Made by a program: the position numbers and the translations under genes. A model generated the notes under the pieces. That model did no database searches, was not told the origin of the DNA, and saw nothing but the letters and a program-made list of their open reading frames with translations. A stretch of 20,541 bases of DNA from Reticulitermes lucifugus (taxonomy: Eukaryota; Arthropoda; Insecta; Blattodea; Rhinotermitidae). Positions 9,796 to 18,465 of this stretch are shown here, piece after piece; the first letter of the stretch is position 1; the number at the start of each line of letters is the position of its first letter. The stretch is from positions 1,986-22,526 of the forward strand of contig JAKCWW010010022.1 in the NCBI GenBank assembly GCA_026260175.1, in the 5' to 3' direction.

Positions 9796-9841
9796 ACCTC
9801 CCTGAGGATGGCCACATGAGTGGCCGAAACATGCAGGAGGT
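9796..9841 (+). ncRNA. Hammerhead-ribozyme-like motif F, best overall fold
   Basis: ACCTCC (9796-9801) pairs perfectly with GGAGGT (9836-9841) as helix I. CTGAGGA (9802-9808) fits CUGANGA. Helix II is GGCCAC/GTGGCC (9810-9815 with 9820-9825) with a four-base loop. GAAA is at 9826-9829. Helix III is minimal, C9830 with G9833, and the triplet is GCA in place of the family GTA. All three helices and the core are present in the type I order, but C at the position that should be U would weaken or abolish cleavage. Confidence 0.5.
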
Positions 9842-9844
9842 ATT

Positions 9845-10270
9845 ACTACGTTTATAATAATATATTTTCATAAACGTGTGCATTTGTTGGCTTTAGTCAC
9901 CATATCTAACTGTTCAACGCACGGTTACGGATCATTTAAAACTGATCTCTCAGCAACTTGTCAGTGGCCAGATTAACAGTAAGTTTCAGAAACAATGCAC
10001 AGACACAGTATTAACAGATACACTCTGCAAGTTCCTAGCACACGTCACATAAAGTCCACTTCAGTCCACCATGGGTTCTACATTAAATCTGTCGCATATA
10101 ACATCAAAGTATTGCATGGTCGTACATTTCACATGCCTAGCTCAAATTATTCAACAGATAACACTACAAAGCAGAAACACAAAGAACATTTTCGCACTGC
10201 GGTATAGTTATTCTGCAATATTATCGCAAATGAAAGTCGCATATTTTTTGCCCAAGTTCTATTCATCATC
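9845..10270. other. No gene recognised
   Basis: This is AT-rich sequence between the hammerhead-like repeat and the LINE end; the frames at 9995-10207 and 10071 onward have no features. Confidence 0.4.
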
Positions 10271-10286
10271 ATCTTCATTTGCGGTG

Positions 10287-10685
10287 CTACAGCCCTTGGA
10301 GGGCCCGGACCTCTGCAATACCCTGCCTCCATCCCTCTCTATCCTCCGCCATCCTTCTCCATCCTCTTATTCCTNNNNNNNNNNNNNNNNNNNNNNNNNN
10401 NTCCACCCATCTCAGTCTGGGCCTTCCCTTCCTCCTGCTGCCCCCTGGTTGTCCAGTGAAAATTTTCTTTACCAGCCTTTCTTCTGGCATTCTTTGTACA
10501 TGCCCTGCCCATCTCATTCTTGCCCTTTTTATTTCCACAACTATGTCCGGCTTCTGATATAACTGTTGTATTTCGCCATTCGTTCTGATTCTCCATTCCT
10601 CTCCCTCCTTCACTGCTCCATGCCCAAGTTCTATTACCATACATCAATTCTTTCTTTCATAGTCTGACCTTTCCTCTTCTGCCTA
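10287..10685 (-). mobile_element. LINE reverse transcriptase C-terminal end, second family
   Basis: On the minus strand the copy reads GNRTWAWSSEGG in one frame, then after a frame change [60 protein letters not shown] and PRLRWV. The assembly gap follows, then GIRGWRRMAEDREGWRQGI and ALQGL. This is the C-terminal tail of an insect non-LTR retrotransposon, related in layout to the 771-1515 element (both have RMRWAGHV) but a different family. About 310 bases are one open frame across the gap. Only the 3' end is present, as expected from incomplete reverse transcription at insertion. The boundary with the SINE at 10690 is abrupt. Confidence 0.85.
10375..10401. other. Assembly gap of 27 N inside the LINE end
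   Basis: There are exactly 27 unknown bases. The frame on both sides is the same, and the residues spanned are about the number expected between RPRLRWV and GIRGW in this LINE family, so the gap length seems real and not arbitrary. Confidence 0.95.
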
Positions 10686-10689
10686 CTCA

Positions 10690-10895
10690 TTGTAGGTGCA
10701 GAGAGTTATTGTTGCACCTGATCACACTCAATGACACATGCACAATCGGTAGGACTCCTCTGGACGAGGGATCGGCCCGTCGCATAGACCTCTACATGAC
10801 AACATTCACAACAGACAGACATCCATGCTCCCGGCGGGATTCGAACCCGCAATCAAAGCAAGCGAGCTGCCGCAGACCAACGCCTTAGAGTGCAT
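10690..10895 (-). mobile_element. tRNA-derived SINE with tRNA(Leu)-like head
   Basis: On the minus strand, TCTAAGGCGTTGGTCTG (about 10885-10869) resembles the D-arm of a tRNA(Leu), and GCGGGTTCGAATCCCGC forms a perfect five-pair T-stem and T-loop (10851-10835). The 5' acceptor half and a matching anticodon arm are missing, so this is not a functional tRNA. The body toward 10690 (CATGGATGTCTGTCTGTTGT and on) differs from the other SINEs in the window. It abuts the LINE end at 10685, so either one inserted next to the other or the two share a boundary. Confidence 0.6.
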
Positions 10896-10899
10896 CATT

Positions 10900-13800
10900 T
10901 CACAACCCTAAAATAAACTACAGTAGTGTCTGTCGTCCGTGCATCAAGTTTGCGCGATGTTATCACCCACTGCATGAAATTATAATACTGCAGCTTGGGT
11001 GGCCTCCAATGACATACCTTCAAAACAAACTTAGTAAAAATCGATTAACTGGTTCAATAGTAGAATTAGGAATAACAGGCGAGTAAGCACGCATGCATAC
11101 ACATAACAGTTCCATTTCCGTCTTTAAAACTTTTAATATTTAGACAAAACAGGTCACCTGAATAACAAAATAACGCAACAATATAGCAGTTACACTTTAA
11201 TTTATATTTGTGTGAGTTTCTATTAACACCTTAACTACACAAATTATTAAAATTTGATGTTGAATTCTAACACTGCAATCCAACTGCAGAATTAAACTCT
11301 GGTGACTTAGACATCCACATCTTGAAAACTGTAAAATAACAATGAACATCCAGCAAGACTGAAAGAAAAAAGTCTGCAACATAGCCAGGTGAACTGCCAC
11401 ATGTGAATTTTTTCAATACTGTACCTGGTAGCATTAAATAGAATCAGAAATACTTCTTTCTCTTCTCACCCTCCCTTTACTTCCCTCCCTTGTATTATTT
11501 AAGAATAAAACCTCTCCCCACAAAACCTTCACCCCAGCAAACACAATACCACACCATAAGAACACCATATACAGCAGACTTCAAGGCTTCAACGTACAGC
11601 TGAATATTGGCTATTGTAAAGGATGTCTTGCATTTTTTACGGTTTACTTAACAATGTCTTCAGCTCTGACTATGTAATGTCAAATGGTAGGTTAAATTGT
11701 AAATATCAGTCCGAGAGAATGTGGTAGCAAGCGGCCGTGGCCTAAACTGAGATCCAATACGCTAACTATACACCACACAAAAACTACACCCTTTTCTATC
11801 TACATTCCCCTTTTCCTACACTAGAAATAAAGAAGGCAAGAAATTTACAAAAAATAAACCAATTGGAAATAGACGGGACCGTGTATTACTTGTAATACAT
11901 AATTTGAGTCCCACTTCAGATAAAAACCTACACTTTAGCATGGTTCATGTTAAATACATACAGCAGACGTTTGTCATAATTTAACTACCGAAATCAGAAT
12001 TCGCAAACTATTTTTATGATCTTTAATTTTCGTATTTTCAAAACCATATAGCAGATATAATCACACCTCTTCTTTAACATGTAATCATAAATTTGTTTTC
12101 AGTAAAACAAAGAATGAACTGTACTACAGAAAACTGCAGACACAGTAAAGTTCATAAGGAAAATTCTTAATTACGAAACAAAATGATCAACTGAAAAAAA
12201 AATTATACCAACTTAAATATGAACTGAGTCCATATCGACACATCATTTGACTTATTTTACACAGCTGTTTTTTGAAGCAACATTTAAATCCTACACACGT
12301 GACCTATTGGGAAAGTAAGAAAAAATTATAACCCTGCGCCACAACGTACGTGGAAGACACCACTGTCAAATCTCTAACATGGAATGGCTTAACCCAAATT
12401 TTCGTGAGTTTCCTTCGTCTCTCCACCCGAATTCAGGTGGCTAAACGTAATCTGCTACCCTTCGAATCTGTCCTGACTTATTCACAAAAAATTCAACATA
12501 ACCTCTGCATTTAATACGGCAGCGTTTAATAACCGACGATGTGAACTACAGGATTATAACTTCCGACTATGATAAATACACCAACGTGCACAATGCGCGC
12601 ACATCATCATCGTCGTCGTCGCACAGCCATTAGTAGTAGCAGTAATTAAAAATTTCACAATGTGTATGAGTTCTCACTGCAAGGAATATGTACGGTACCG
12701 TATTAAGGGCACGCTAAGCTTCATGTCTGCCGAGTATTATTTTCTATGCATTACTGTATACTACACGTACATGTCACACGCTGCGATAAAAAAAACTTGT
12801 CACTCAAAAATGTCACAAAACGTGTGGCCATATCAGTGGTGTTATGCCAAGTTACCAATACAATGCCAAACAAAATTACCCCGCACAATATGAAGGCAAT
12901 GCGTAATTTCCGAACTCTCAAAATAAAGTTCATTGTACGACAAACGGTGCACTGGAAATTCATGGTTTAAAGCAACATAGCCGTATTCACATCCAATGTT
13001 TTTAAAACCACGAACTACGTATAGAACATGCATATAAAATAAACACATACCACATATTGATGATTACCGTTCAGAGTATCATTTTCCTTGTCAAAATCTT
13101 CATATAAATCTGCCGAGAACCCACGCACACTGCATGTCCCACCCTAGTACACCTAAATAGCACTCGTTTACTATGTTCCTACAAAATACTTCATTTCTAA
13201 CACTTCACAGTAACGAACACTAACCCTCCATGCAGCCAGCCTCCCTTCTCCAGTCAACAACCCGAATGTGCGATCCAAACGCATAATCGCCAGGTGGCAT
13301 ACATATCGATACGTTACCAACTGATGAAAATAACAATGCGTATCTCAACAGGTATCCCACAAAACACAAAACCACATATAGTTATGTCATTTACATACAC
13401 GTTTACATCATTAGCATACCTTACCTTTGATAGCAGCCGCTGCTGACAAATAAATCCATTTAAATTATACTTTTGGACACCTCTACAGATCTGCATACAC
13501 ACGAGTTTCTTCGCGCGGTGTACGTTTGTTTCCTACAACATAGTTAGGGGTTTTTCAAACGAGTAACTCGACATTCTGCAATAAAAGACTCAAACGCCAC
13601 AACCACTTTCAACCGCGAATTTTGCAGGACTCCTGAGACAACACAGTTCCTCCCTCTTGTCCATGGCTCCTGCCATCGGCACTAGCGCCGTTCGGCGTCA
13701 GTTGTATGAATTAAAACGGCGGACGAAGCGAGACTTGAAAGTGCACTGGACAATAGTCACGTGATTGATCAATAAATCGTCTGGTTTTGACACGGAGACG

Positions 13801-14310
13801 AATACCATAAGATAAAACGCGCTGTTTGTTGGTTTCAATTCCATGTGAAGCTTAGCTGAACTAAAATACCCTCGACATTTCAAAGCAGGTTCCCACTTAC
13901 ATTGAATACAGTGCCGTCCGTAATTACAATTTTACGGCCGACGAATTCTGCAAGCAGGAAGTCAATAGCTATTGTAAACAGCGTACATGAATGCACTTTT
14001 CCAAATACCGTAACATTCAGTACCACATGGTAATCGATGCAACAAATACTAATTAAAACAATACATCACTGTAATTCAAAACTATGAATACAGCACAACC
14101 TCCAATAATTCAAATCCATATTACATCCATAAACCAACAGCATTTTAATTTACACACTTCATAAATTGAACTGATGCGGCATTTCTTAATACTACAGAAG
14201 TCTTTTCTATCACATTCCCTAAGCAAGGTTGCTGCCACGAAAGCATTACCACAGAGCAAGCGAGCATCTGTCAGGAACTGGATTCATTTCTACTCTGCAC
14301 ATCAAGTTAC
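10900..14310. other. Long stretch with no gene recognised
   Basis: Both strands are full of stops, and the longest frames (60-77 codons) have no recognisable features. CpG is normal throughout (27 counted in 12541-13140). A compound CAT/CGT microsatellite lies at 12602-12621. The stretch 13620-13760 is somewhat GC- and CpG-rich, with a GCGCCGTTCGGCGTC inverted repeat, and could be regulatory, but nothing confirms that. An old or intronic region is possible. Confidence 0.4.
12602..12621. repeat. Compound CAT/CGT trinucleotide microsatellite
   Basis: Three CAT units run into CGT units, a simple tandem repeat. It is not in a coding frame. Confidence 0.85.
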
Positions 14311-14316
14311 ATTATT

Positions 14317-14895
14317 TCATAGAAGAGTTTTAATATCCTGTCCTTCAACTTCTAAGCAAGGTCCACATCTTCTGAAAATACTTCTCAACACACACTGAAG
14401 TCCTGTCTTGAAATCAAAGAATTCTCCCTTTGAACACAGTCTTTCCAATTCTTACAAAGAACTTCTATCTTTGTGTTTCCCCTCCAAACAATTGCATGGA
14501 TTCACATCTGGGAATGTAGACCAAAAAGAATTGATTTCACCACCCGAATAAGTTTTAGTAGTCATTATGAAGTTGCTGTGTGGGCCATGGCATCGTCCTA
14601 CATGAAATAACCACACATTTTCTCTCTTTCTGTAAATTCCTTTAAGTATGGTGTTAGAATTAATGGAACCTAACGGTCAGAATTTACTGTTTTTTTGAAA
14701 AACATATTTCCTATGATCTTCTGTGCACTCATTGCACACCAGACTCTTACTTTCAAATCAGGTAAAGGAACTTCATGAACTGTGTTGGGACTTCCAGAAC
14801 ATCTATGTGTTCCTCTGGTTGTTTACATTCCTGCATAATGGAAACCAGGCCTTAACTGAAATAAACAAAACTTTTTGTGACAATTTTACTGGAAT
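14317..14895 (-). pseudogene. Mariner-like (Tc1/mariner superfamily) transposase relic
   Basis: Reading the minus strand from about 14895, and allowing frameshifts, the blocks are: VKAWFPLCRNVNNQRNT (where the family has a first catalytic D before AWF), SPNTVHEVPLPDLKVRVWCAMS, IIGNMFFKKTVNSDR, YFM then a stop, DDAMAHTATS (second catalytic D), FPDVNPCN (the place of SPDLNP, with the third catalytic residue next to it), and LQCVLRSIFRRCGPCLEVEGQDIKTLL just before the end. Order and spacing are those of a cut-and-paste DDE transposase. At least three stops and one frameshift, and loss of the first catalytic D, make it dead. The N-terminal DNA-binding half and the terminal inverted repeats were not found. 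It lies in the CpG-poor part of the window, consistent with long decay by deamination. Confidence 0.8.
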
Positions 14896-14948
14896 CCATG
14901 CCATTGTGCTGTGAAATATTAATACCGGCATATATTATTACCGTGAAA

Positions 14949-15011
14949 CATGTTTAAACATTGTTTGTTGAAATGCAATGCCAACATATACTTTAACAAT
15001 GTTTAAACATG
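14949..15011. repeat. 17-bp perfect inverted repeat
   Basis: CATGTTTAAACATTGTT at 14949-14965 is exactly inverted at 14995-15011, with 29 bases between. The same core, ACAATGTTTAAACATG, occurs again at 15567-15582. It might be the ends of a very short foldback or a dispersed repeat core; no coding link. Confidence 0.6.
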
Positions 15012-15208
15012 CAAAACATCACTAATATGTACCATGGCTTTTTCCATTACCACTGATCACAAACATTCAATGTTTTGAAAGCAGTAAGCCTAGTATATTT
15101 TTTATAATTTCCTTTATAGTTTTTATTTGTTCTGAGTATGTGACTTACAAACCTAATTTTAAAATGTTTAAATAAATTCTAAAAGGTTCTGACAATGGTA
15201 TGTAACGC

Positions 15209-15292
15209 AGAGAACTAATTGGTTTCTGGACCTTGTCCATCGTCCAGAAATTTCCGGACGATGGACAAGGTCCAGAAACCAATTAGTTCTCT
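15209..15292. repeat. 84-bp near-perfect palindrome
   Basis: Positions 15209-15250 and 15251-15292 are reverse complements over 42 bp with one mismatch (position 39 of the arm), and there is no true spacer. The arm begins AGAGAACTAATTGG and includes GACCTTGTCCATCGTCC. Nearly all CpGs of this neighbourhood lie in its centre. Such near-identity means either a recent event (template switching, snap-back duplication, a tiny foldback transposon) or an assembly or library artefact. No coding frame. Confidence 0.9.
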
Positions 15293-15446
15293 TTAAAATG
15301 TTTGTTTTTCATTGTTATGGTTCCAATGCTTTTAGGACTGTTACTGTATTTCACATTTGAGATACATGTTTGTTATTTCTCACATGTGATTCATGATGAC
15401 TTGTTGGTTTTAGTCTAGTCAATTATTGTTGTATTACTGTTTTCAC

Positions 15447-15483
15447 CTGAAGATGAAAGCCGAATGCTTTCAAAACATTGTGT
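15447..15483 (+). repeat. Hammerhead-like motif G, degenerate
   Basis: CTGAAGA (15447-15453), helix II TGAAAG/CTTTCA, then AAAAC (15472-15476) in place of GAAAC, then ATT and GTG. The lost G of GAAA should abolish activity. The layout still matches motifs A-C. Confidence 0.4.
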
Positions 15484-15694
15484 TTGTGTCCAGTGATAGT
15501 GGCAAAAGTCCTGGTACATCTTAGTGATGTTTCACATGTTAAACCACTGTCAAAAGATGATATGGTACAATGTTTAAACATGTTTGATGGTAATGTATAT
15601 GCCAACAAGTTTTTGTATCTCTTTCTGTCCAGCACTGAACTCAGTACGAAAATTTTCCACTATTCTGTAAATTATTTTTATATTGTACTGTTGA

Positions 15695-15945
15695 CATGGA
15701 GCCAGGATGGTGTAGTCAGTATAATGACTATGTTGATCCAGATGATCCTGAGTTTGAATCCCAGCAGAGGCATGAGATGTGTCTCTTCTTCAAACACCAA
15801 GACCGACTTTGTGGCCCACCCAAACAGGTAAAGCAGCAGAGGCGTAAGATTGACCACTCACCTGCATCTAGTGGCAAGGTTAAGAATGAATGCAGCTACA
15901 CCTCCATTCTTCCATACACCTTCACGATGTGGACAGGGACTATAT
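15695..15945 (+). mobile_element. tRNA-derived SINE, well preserved copy
   Basis: The head has GCCAGGATGGTGTAGTCAGT (A-box region, about 15702-15721) and GAGTTTGAATCCCAGC (B box, about 15750-15765). The middle, GACCGACTTTGTGGCCCACCC, is shared with the minus-strand copy at 19490-19695. The 3' body, CCACTCACCTGCATCTAGTG to CACCTTCACGATGTGG, is shared with 2985-3255. It is the best reference copy for the family in this window. The open frames that cross it are coincidental. Confidence 0.75.
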
Positions 15946-16460
15946 AGTTTTCCCCCTTCTACAGTTGACATGGGATATTTTTCACAGAACTGTTGGCAAC
16001 ATACTTTCCATGACCCAAACTATACAAAAGCATTGCAAATGAACATTATTGGTTCAAATGAATATATTTCTCATGCACACAGACCACCTGTTGTGACTAA
16101 TAAGATGTGACTACTCAGTGCCTGTCTCATGTTCCAGTGCTGATAACACAGGGAAGTTGTTTGCTGCCCTGCCTACACAAGCAGAGGTCATATTCTTGTA
16201 TGTTTGGGGACATGATAAATCTGCATCTCTGTATATTAATGCTTCAAATAATGTATCATCAATACATCAGCAGAAAATCCTTATCCACTGACTCAAAAAA
16301 CAAAATATATACATCAAGATGTAAATGAGGCAATCACATACACAGGACAATATTTACATTGCAATAATTGATACTACATGACGTGTGACACATGTTCCAG
16401 CCAAAGTTATAAACCCAATGGAATGGCAAAATGACAAATTTTCATTTACTGTTTTCATCC
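15946..16460. other. No gene recognised; CpG-poor
   Basis: This is AT-rich sequence with almost no CpG. The frames at 15850-16110 and 16107-16328 show no features. It lies downstream of the YTH gene in that gene's direction and could belong to a long 3' UTR. Confidence 0.35.
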
Positions 16461-16558
16461 TAAATCATGTAGCTTCAAAGTGGCAATGAGACAGGTTTAT
16501 CTCCAAGTCTTCAGTTTTTTTTATGTCAGTATCAATCCACCAGTGCTCTATGATAATC
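16461..16558 (+). repeat. Dispersed repeat, copy 2 (retroposon 3'-tail type)
   Basis: This is the counterpart of 6965-7075, with a deletion of about 16 bases after TAAATCATGTAGCTT. The C-run of the other copy is here a T-run (16511-16518). The run reads as eight A on the minus strand, but it belongs to the repeat and is not a poly(A) tail of the neighbouring gene. Confidence 0.6.
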
Positions 16559-16948
16559 CATCTATCAGCAATGCTATATAATCTTAACAATTCACATGTC
16601 ATTAAATAACACACTTAGTAAACTGTAGCTTTAAAATATTATGTCTATACAAGTAACAAAGTATACACTCTGCTACATGAGTAACCAATGTATCAGCAGA
16701 TACCTGAATTTGTGGGACATATTCCATCCACTTTTGTGTGTTTCACAACCACTTCCTACTGATATCACTTAATAATATCCAACATCCAACAACCCATTTT
16801 GAACATGCCATAAGAGAGTAGCAATTCAATTCCAATACATTCTGCAATGTAGAATCTCAAATTAAATTAGTACAGCTGTCTCTAATGTACAAAATACAAA
16901 ATCAAACCTCACATTACACAGTCTAGGAACAAATGTAATAAATCTGTC
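16559..16948 (-). other. Probable 3' UTR side of the YTH gene
   Basis: These are the 390 bases immediately downstream of the stop codon on the minus strand. They are CpG-poor and contain no repeat that I recognise. I found no AATAAA or ATTAAA on the minus strand here and no A-rich tail, so the transcript end lies further left or uses a variant signal. Confidence 0.4.
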
Positions 16949-18325
16949 TTATCGTCGCTCTCTATACCGATGATGATCTCTGTCACGATCTCTTCTCTCA
17001 CTTGTTCGCCACAAGAACTCATCCACTGAACGATCATAGGAACGCTTATCTGAATGACTTGTGGATCGGGGTGGCAATGAGTACTCTGGAAGTGGCAAAC
17101 CATCATAGTAGCGTGGGGGTGGAGGCATAGAATCATATGGGGATGAAGTCGAGGAACCATACATGCCTGGGGGAGGAGCATATGGCATTGGAGGAAGCTG
17201 GTGTTGCAGAGATCGCATATAGTCTGCTACATATGCTTCAGCTGCTGCAGCTGCACCACTGTATGATCTGTTGCTATCTCTAGAACTTCCAAACCATAGT
17301 GAGAATCTGTTCCGTGACCGTGACGATGAAGAGCTTTTGTATATGCTGCCACTACTGCCAATACGACTACGGCTGCTTAGAAAGTACTTCCGACGCCCCC
17401 TGCTATAGGATCCTCCACGTCCACGCCAACTATATGATGATCGCAGTGAAAAGCGACTACTGCTTGTATGCCTGTAGTGGCTATCATATCTGTAACGTGA
17501 ACTATGAGGCTTCACCATTTTTGCTGTTTCCTTTGATTTCCTGAGTATGGGAGTCATTTCTATTCCCTCATCCACTGGAAAGAGCCGACACAATTCTTCT
17601 GCTACTTTTGGCTCAATCTCTTGGCCATCGCGGCCAATTTTAACAGGTTTTCCTTCATTCCATGGATTATAAAGATGCATAGTAGAATTAAAGGGCAGTT
17701 CCTTACGACAGACCCAGTCCACTCTAAACACTCCCCCCAGGGCTTTGGCTGATAGACCAGGAGGCAGAACCCATGATATTGGAGATACATCTCTACGAGA
17801 TTCCCCATGAAGTCGTGCAAAACCTGCAAACTTCCCACTTTCTTTCACTGAGAAAATAAGTAGAACGTTTCTGGATTCCCTGTATGCCTGATTAAGTTTT
17901 GACTCATTCTGTGGAAGAGTAGACCACACCCCCTTTGCTTTAGACAGAGTCACATTTTCAGCATTGTTACTCTTGATAACAAAAAAGCGAGCATCTCTGA
18001 ATAAATAATTCAATTTTGTCATATAGTCATAAGATCTGACCTTTTCCCTTGACTTTGACCTCTTCACCTCTGGAAGTGGACTCTTTCTGTCTCTTGAACG
18101 ACTCCTCCTATGCCTTGAATGTCTGTTTTTGTGGTCTGATGAATCAGAACTGACAGAGCTGATACTAGGTTGACTGGAACCACTTTCTGATGAAGATGAA
18201 CTGACCTCACTACGGGTGTCGTACTCTGGCATCTCGTCTAATTTTAACTCATCGCCCATCTCTTCACCAAAACTGAGATTCAAATTTTCTCCATCATTAT
18301 TAGTTTCCATATCACCATCCTCCAT
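16949..18325 (-). CDS. Ythdc1: YTH domain-containing protein 1 (nuclear m6A reader)
   Basis: 458 codons without an intron. The start at 18325 ([10 protein letters not shown]) has A at -3 and G at +4. The frame stays open 47 codons further upstream, but that part crosses a splice-acceptor-like site and reads as non-coding. In order: acidic N-terminus ([24 protein letters not shown]), Ser-rich and Arg/Ser tract (about 40-95), YTH domain (about 108-255) from LFRDARFF through VWSTLP and [19 protein letters not shown] to LCRLFP, then an Arg/Ser/Gly-rich region, an Ala run with [14 protein letters not shown], Pro/Tyr-rich stretches and a basic tail with [13 protein letters not shown]. The residues that match the aromatic cage of human YTHDC1 (W377, W428, L439) are W134, W185 and L196, with identical spacing. 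The family binds N6-methyladenosine in nuclear RNA and influences splicing; in Drosophila it acts on Sxl. Eroded RS dipeptides and the lack of introns leave a retrocopy possible. Confidence 0.93.
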   Translation of the reverse strand: MEDGDMETNNDGENLNLSFGEEMGDELKLDEMPEYDTRSEVSSSSSESGSSQPSISSVSSDSSDHKNRHSRHRRSRSRDRKSPLPEVKRSKSREKVRSYDYMTKLNYLFRDARFFVIKSNNAENVTLSKAKGVWSTLPQNESKLNQAYRESRNVLLIFSVKESGKFAGFARLHGESRRDVSPISWVLPPGLSAKALGGVFRVDWVCRKELPFNSTMHLYNPWNEGKPVKIGRDGQEIEPKVAEELCRLFPVDEGIEMTPILRKSKETAKMVKPHSSRYRYDSHYRHTSSSRFSLRSSYSWRGRGGSYSRGRRKYFLSSRSRIGSSGSIYKSSSSSRSRNRFSLWFGSSRDSNRSYSGAAAAAEAYVADYMRSLQHQLPPMPYAPPPGMYGSSTSSPYDSMPPPPRYYDGLPLPEYSLPPRSTSHSDKRSYDRSVDEFLWRTSERRDRDRDHHRYRERR

Positions 18326-18395
18326 AATGCAGCGGATCTTAATACTCGTAATTTCGGCGATAGACGTGAACCTCAGGGTAGGACTGCCCCATTTG

Positions 18396-18418
18396 CTACA
18401 CAAAAAATACAGTAAAGT
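18396..18418 (-). promoter_or_regulatory. Candidate 3' splice site of an upstream 5' UTR intron of the YTH gene
   Basis: On the minus strand, TTTACTGTATTTTTTGTGTAG runs into CAAATGGGG, with the AG at 18397-18396. A pyrimidine-rich tract, a CAG/TAG-type end and an ATG 70 bases downstream fit an acceptor whose exon begins in the 5' UTR. No matching donor can be assigned within the window. Confidence 0.45.
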
Positions 18419-18465
18419 AAAATCACTATGAATATTCCATATGTAAATGTTATTACCGGTTTCCA

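Noticed and set aside
10071..10562. 163-codon plus-strand open frame
   Set aside because: Much of it is antisense to the LINE reverse transcriptase end and it runs through the N gap; the minus strand has the family match.
10835..10885. Possible genuine tRNA(Leu)
   Set aside because: The T-arm is perfect, but the acceptor stem and anticodon arm do not form, and a SINE-like body follows.
13620..13760. GC-rich patch as a promoter
   Set aside because: No core promoter element, no adjacent coding exon and no orientation cue.
15478..15831. 117-codon plus-strand frame and an overlapping minus-strand frame
   Set aside because: The plus frame crosses into the SINE and the minus frame covers motif G; neither has conserved features.
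16511..16518. Eight A on the minus strand as the poly(A) tail of a YTH retrocopy
   Set aside because: The run lies inside a dispersed repeat and corresponds to a TTTTCCCC stretch in the other copy.
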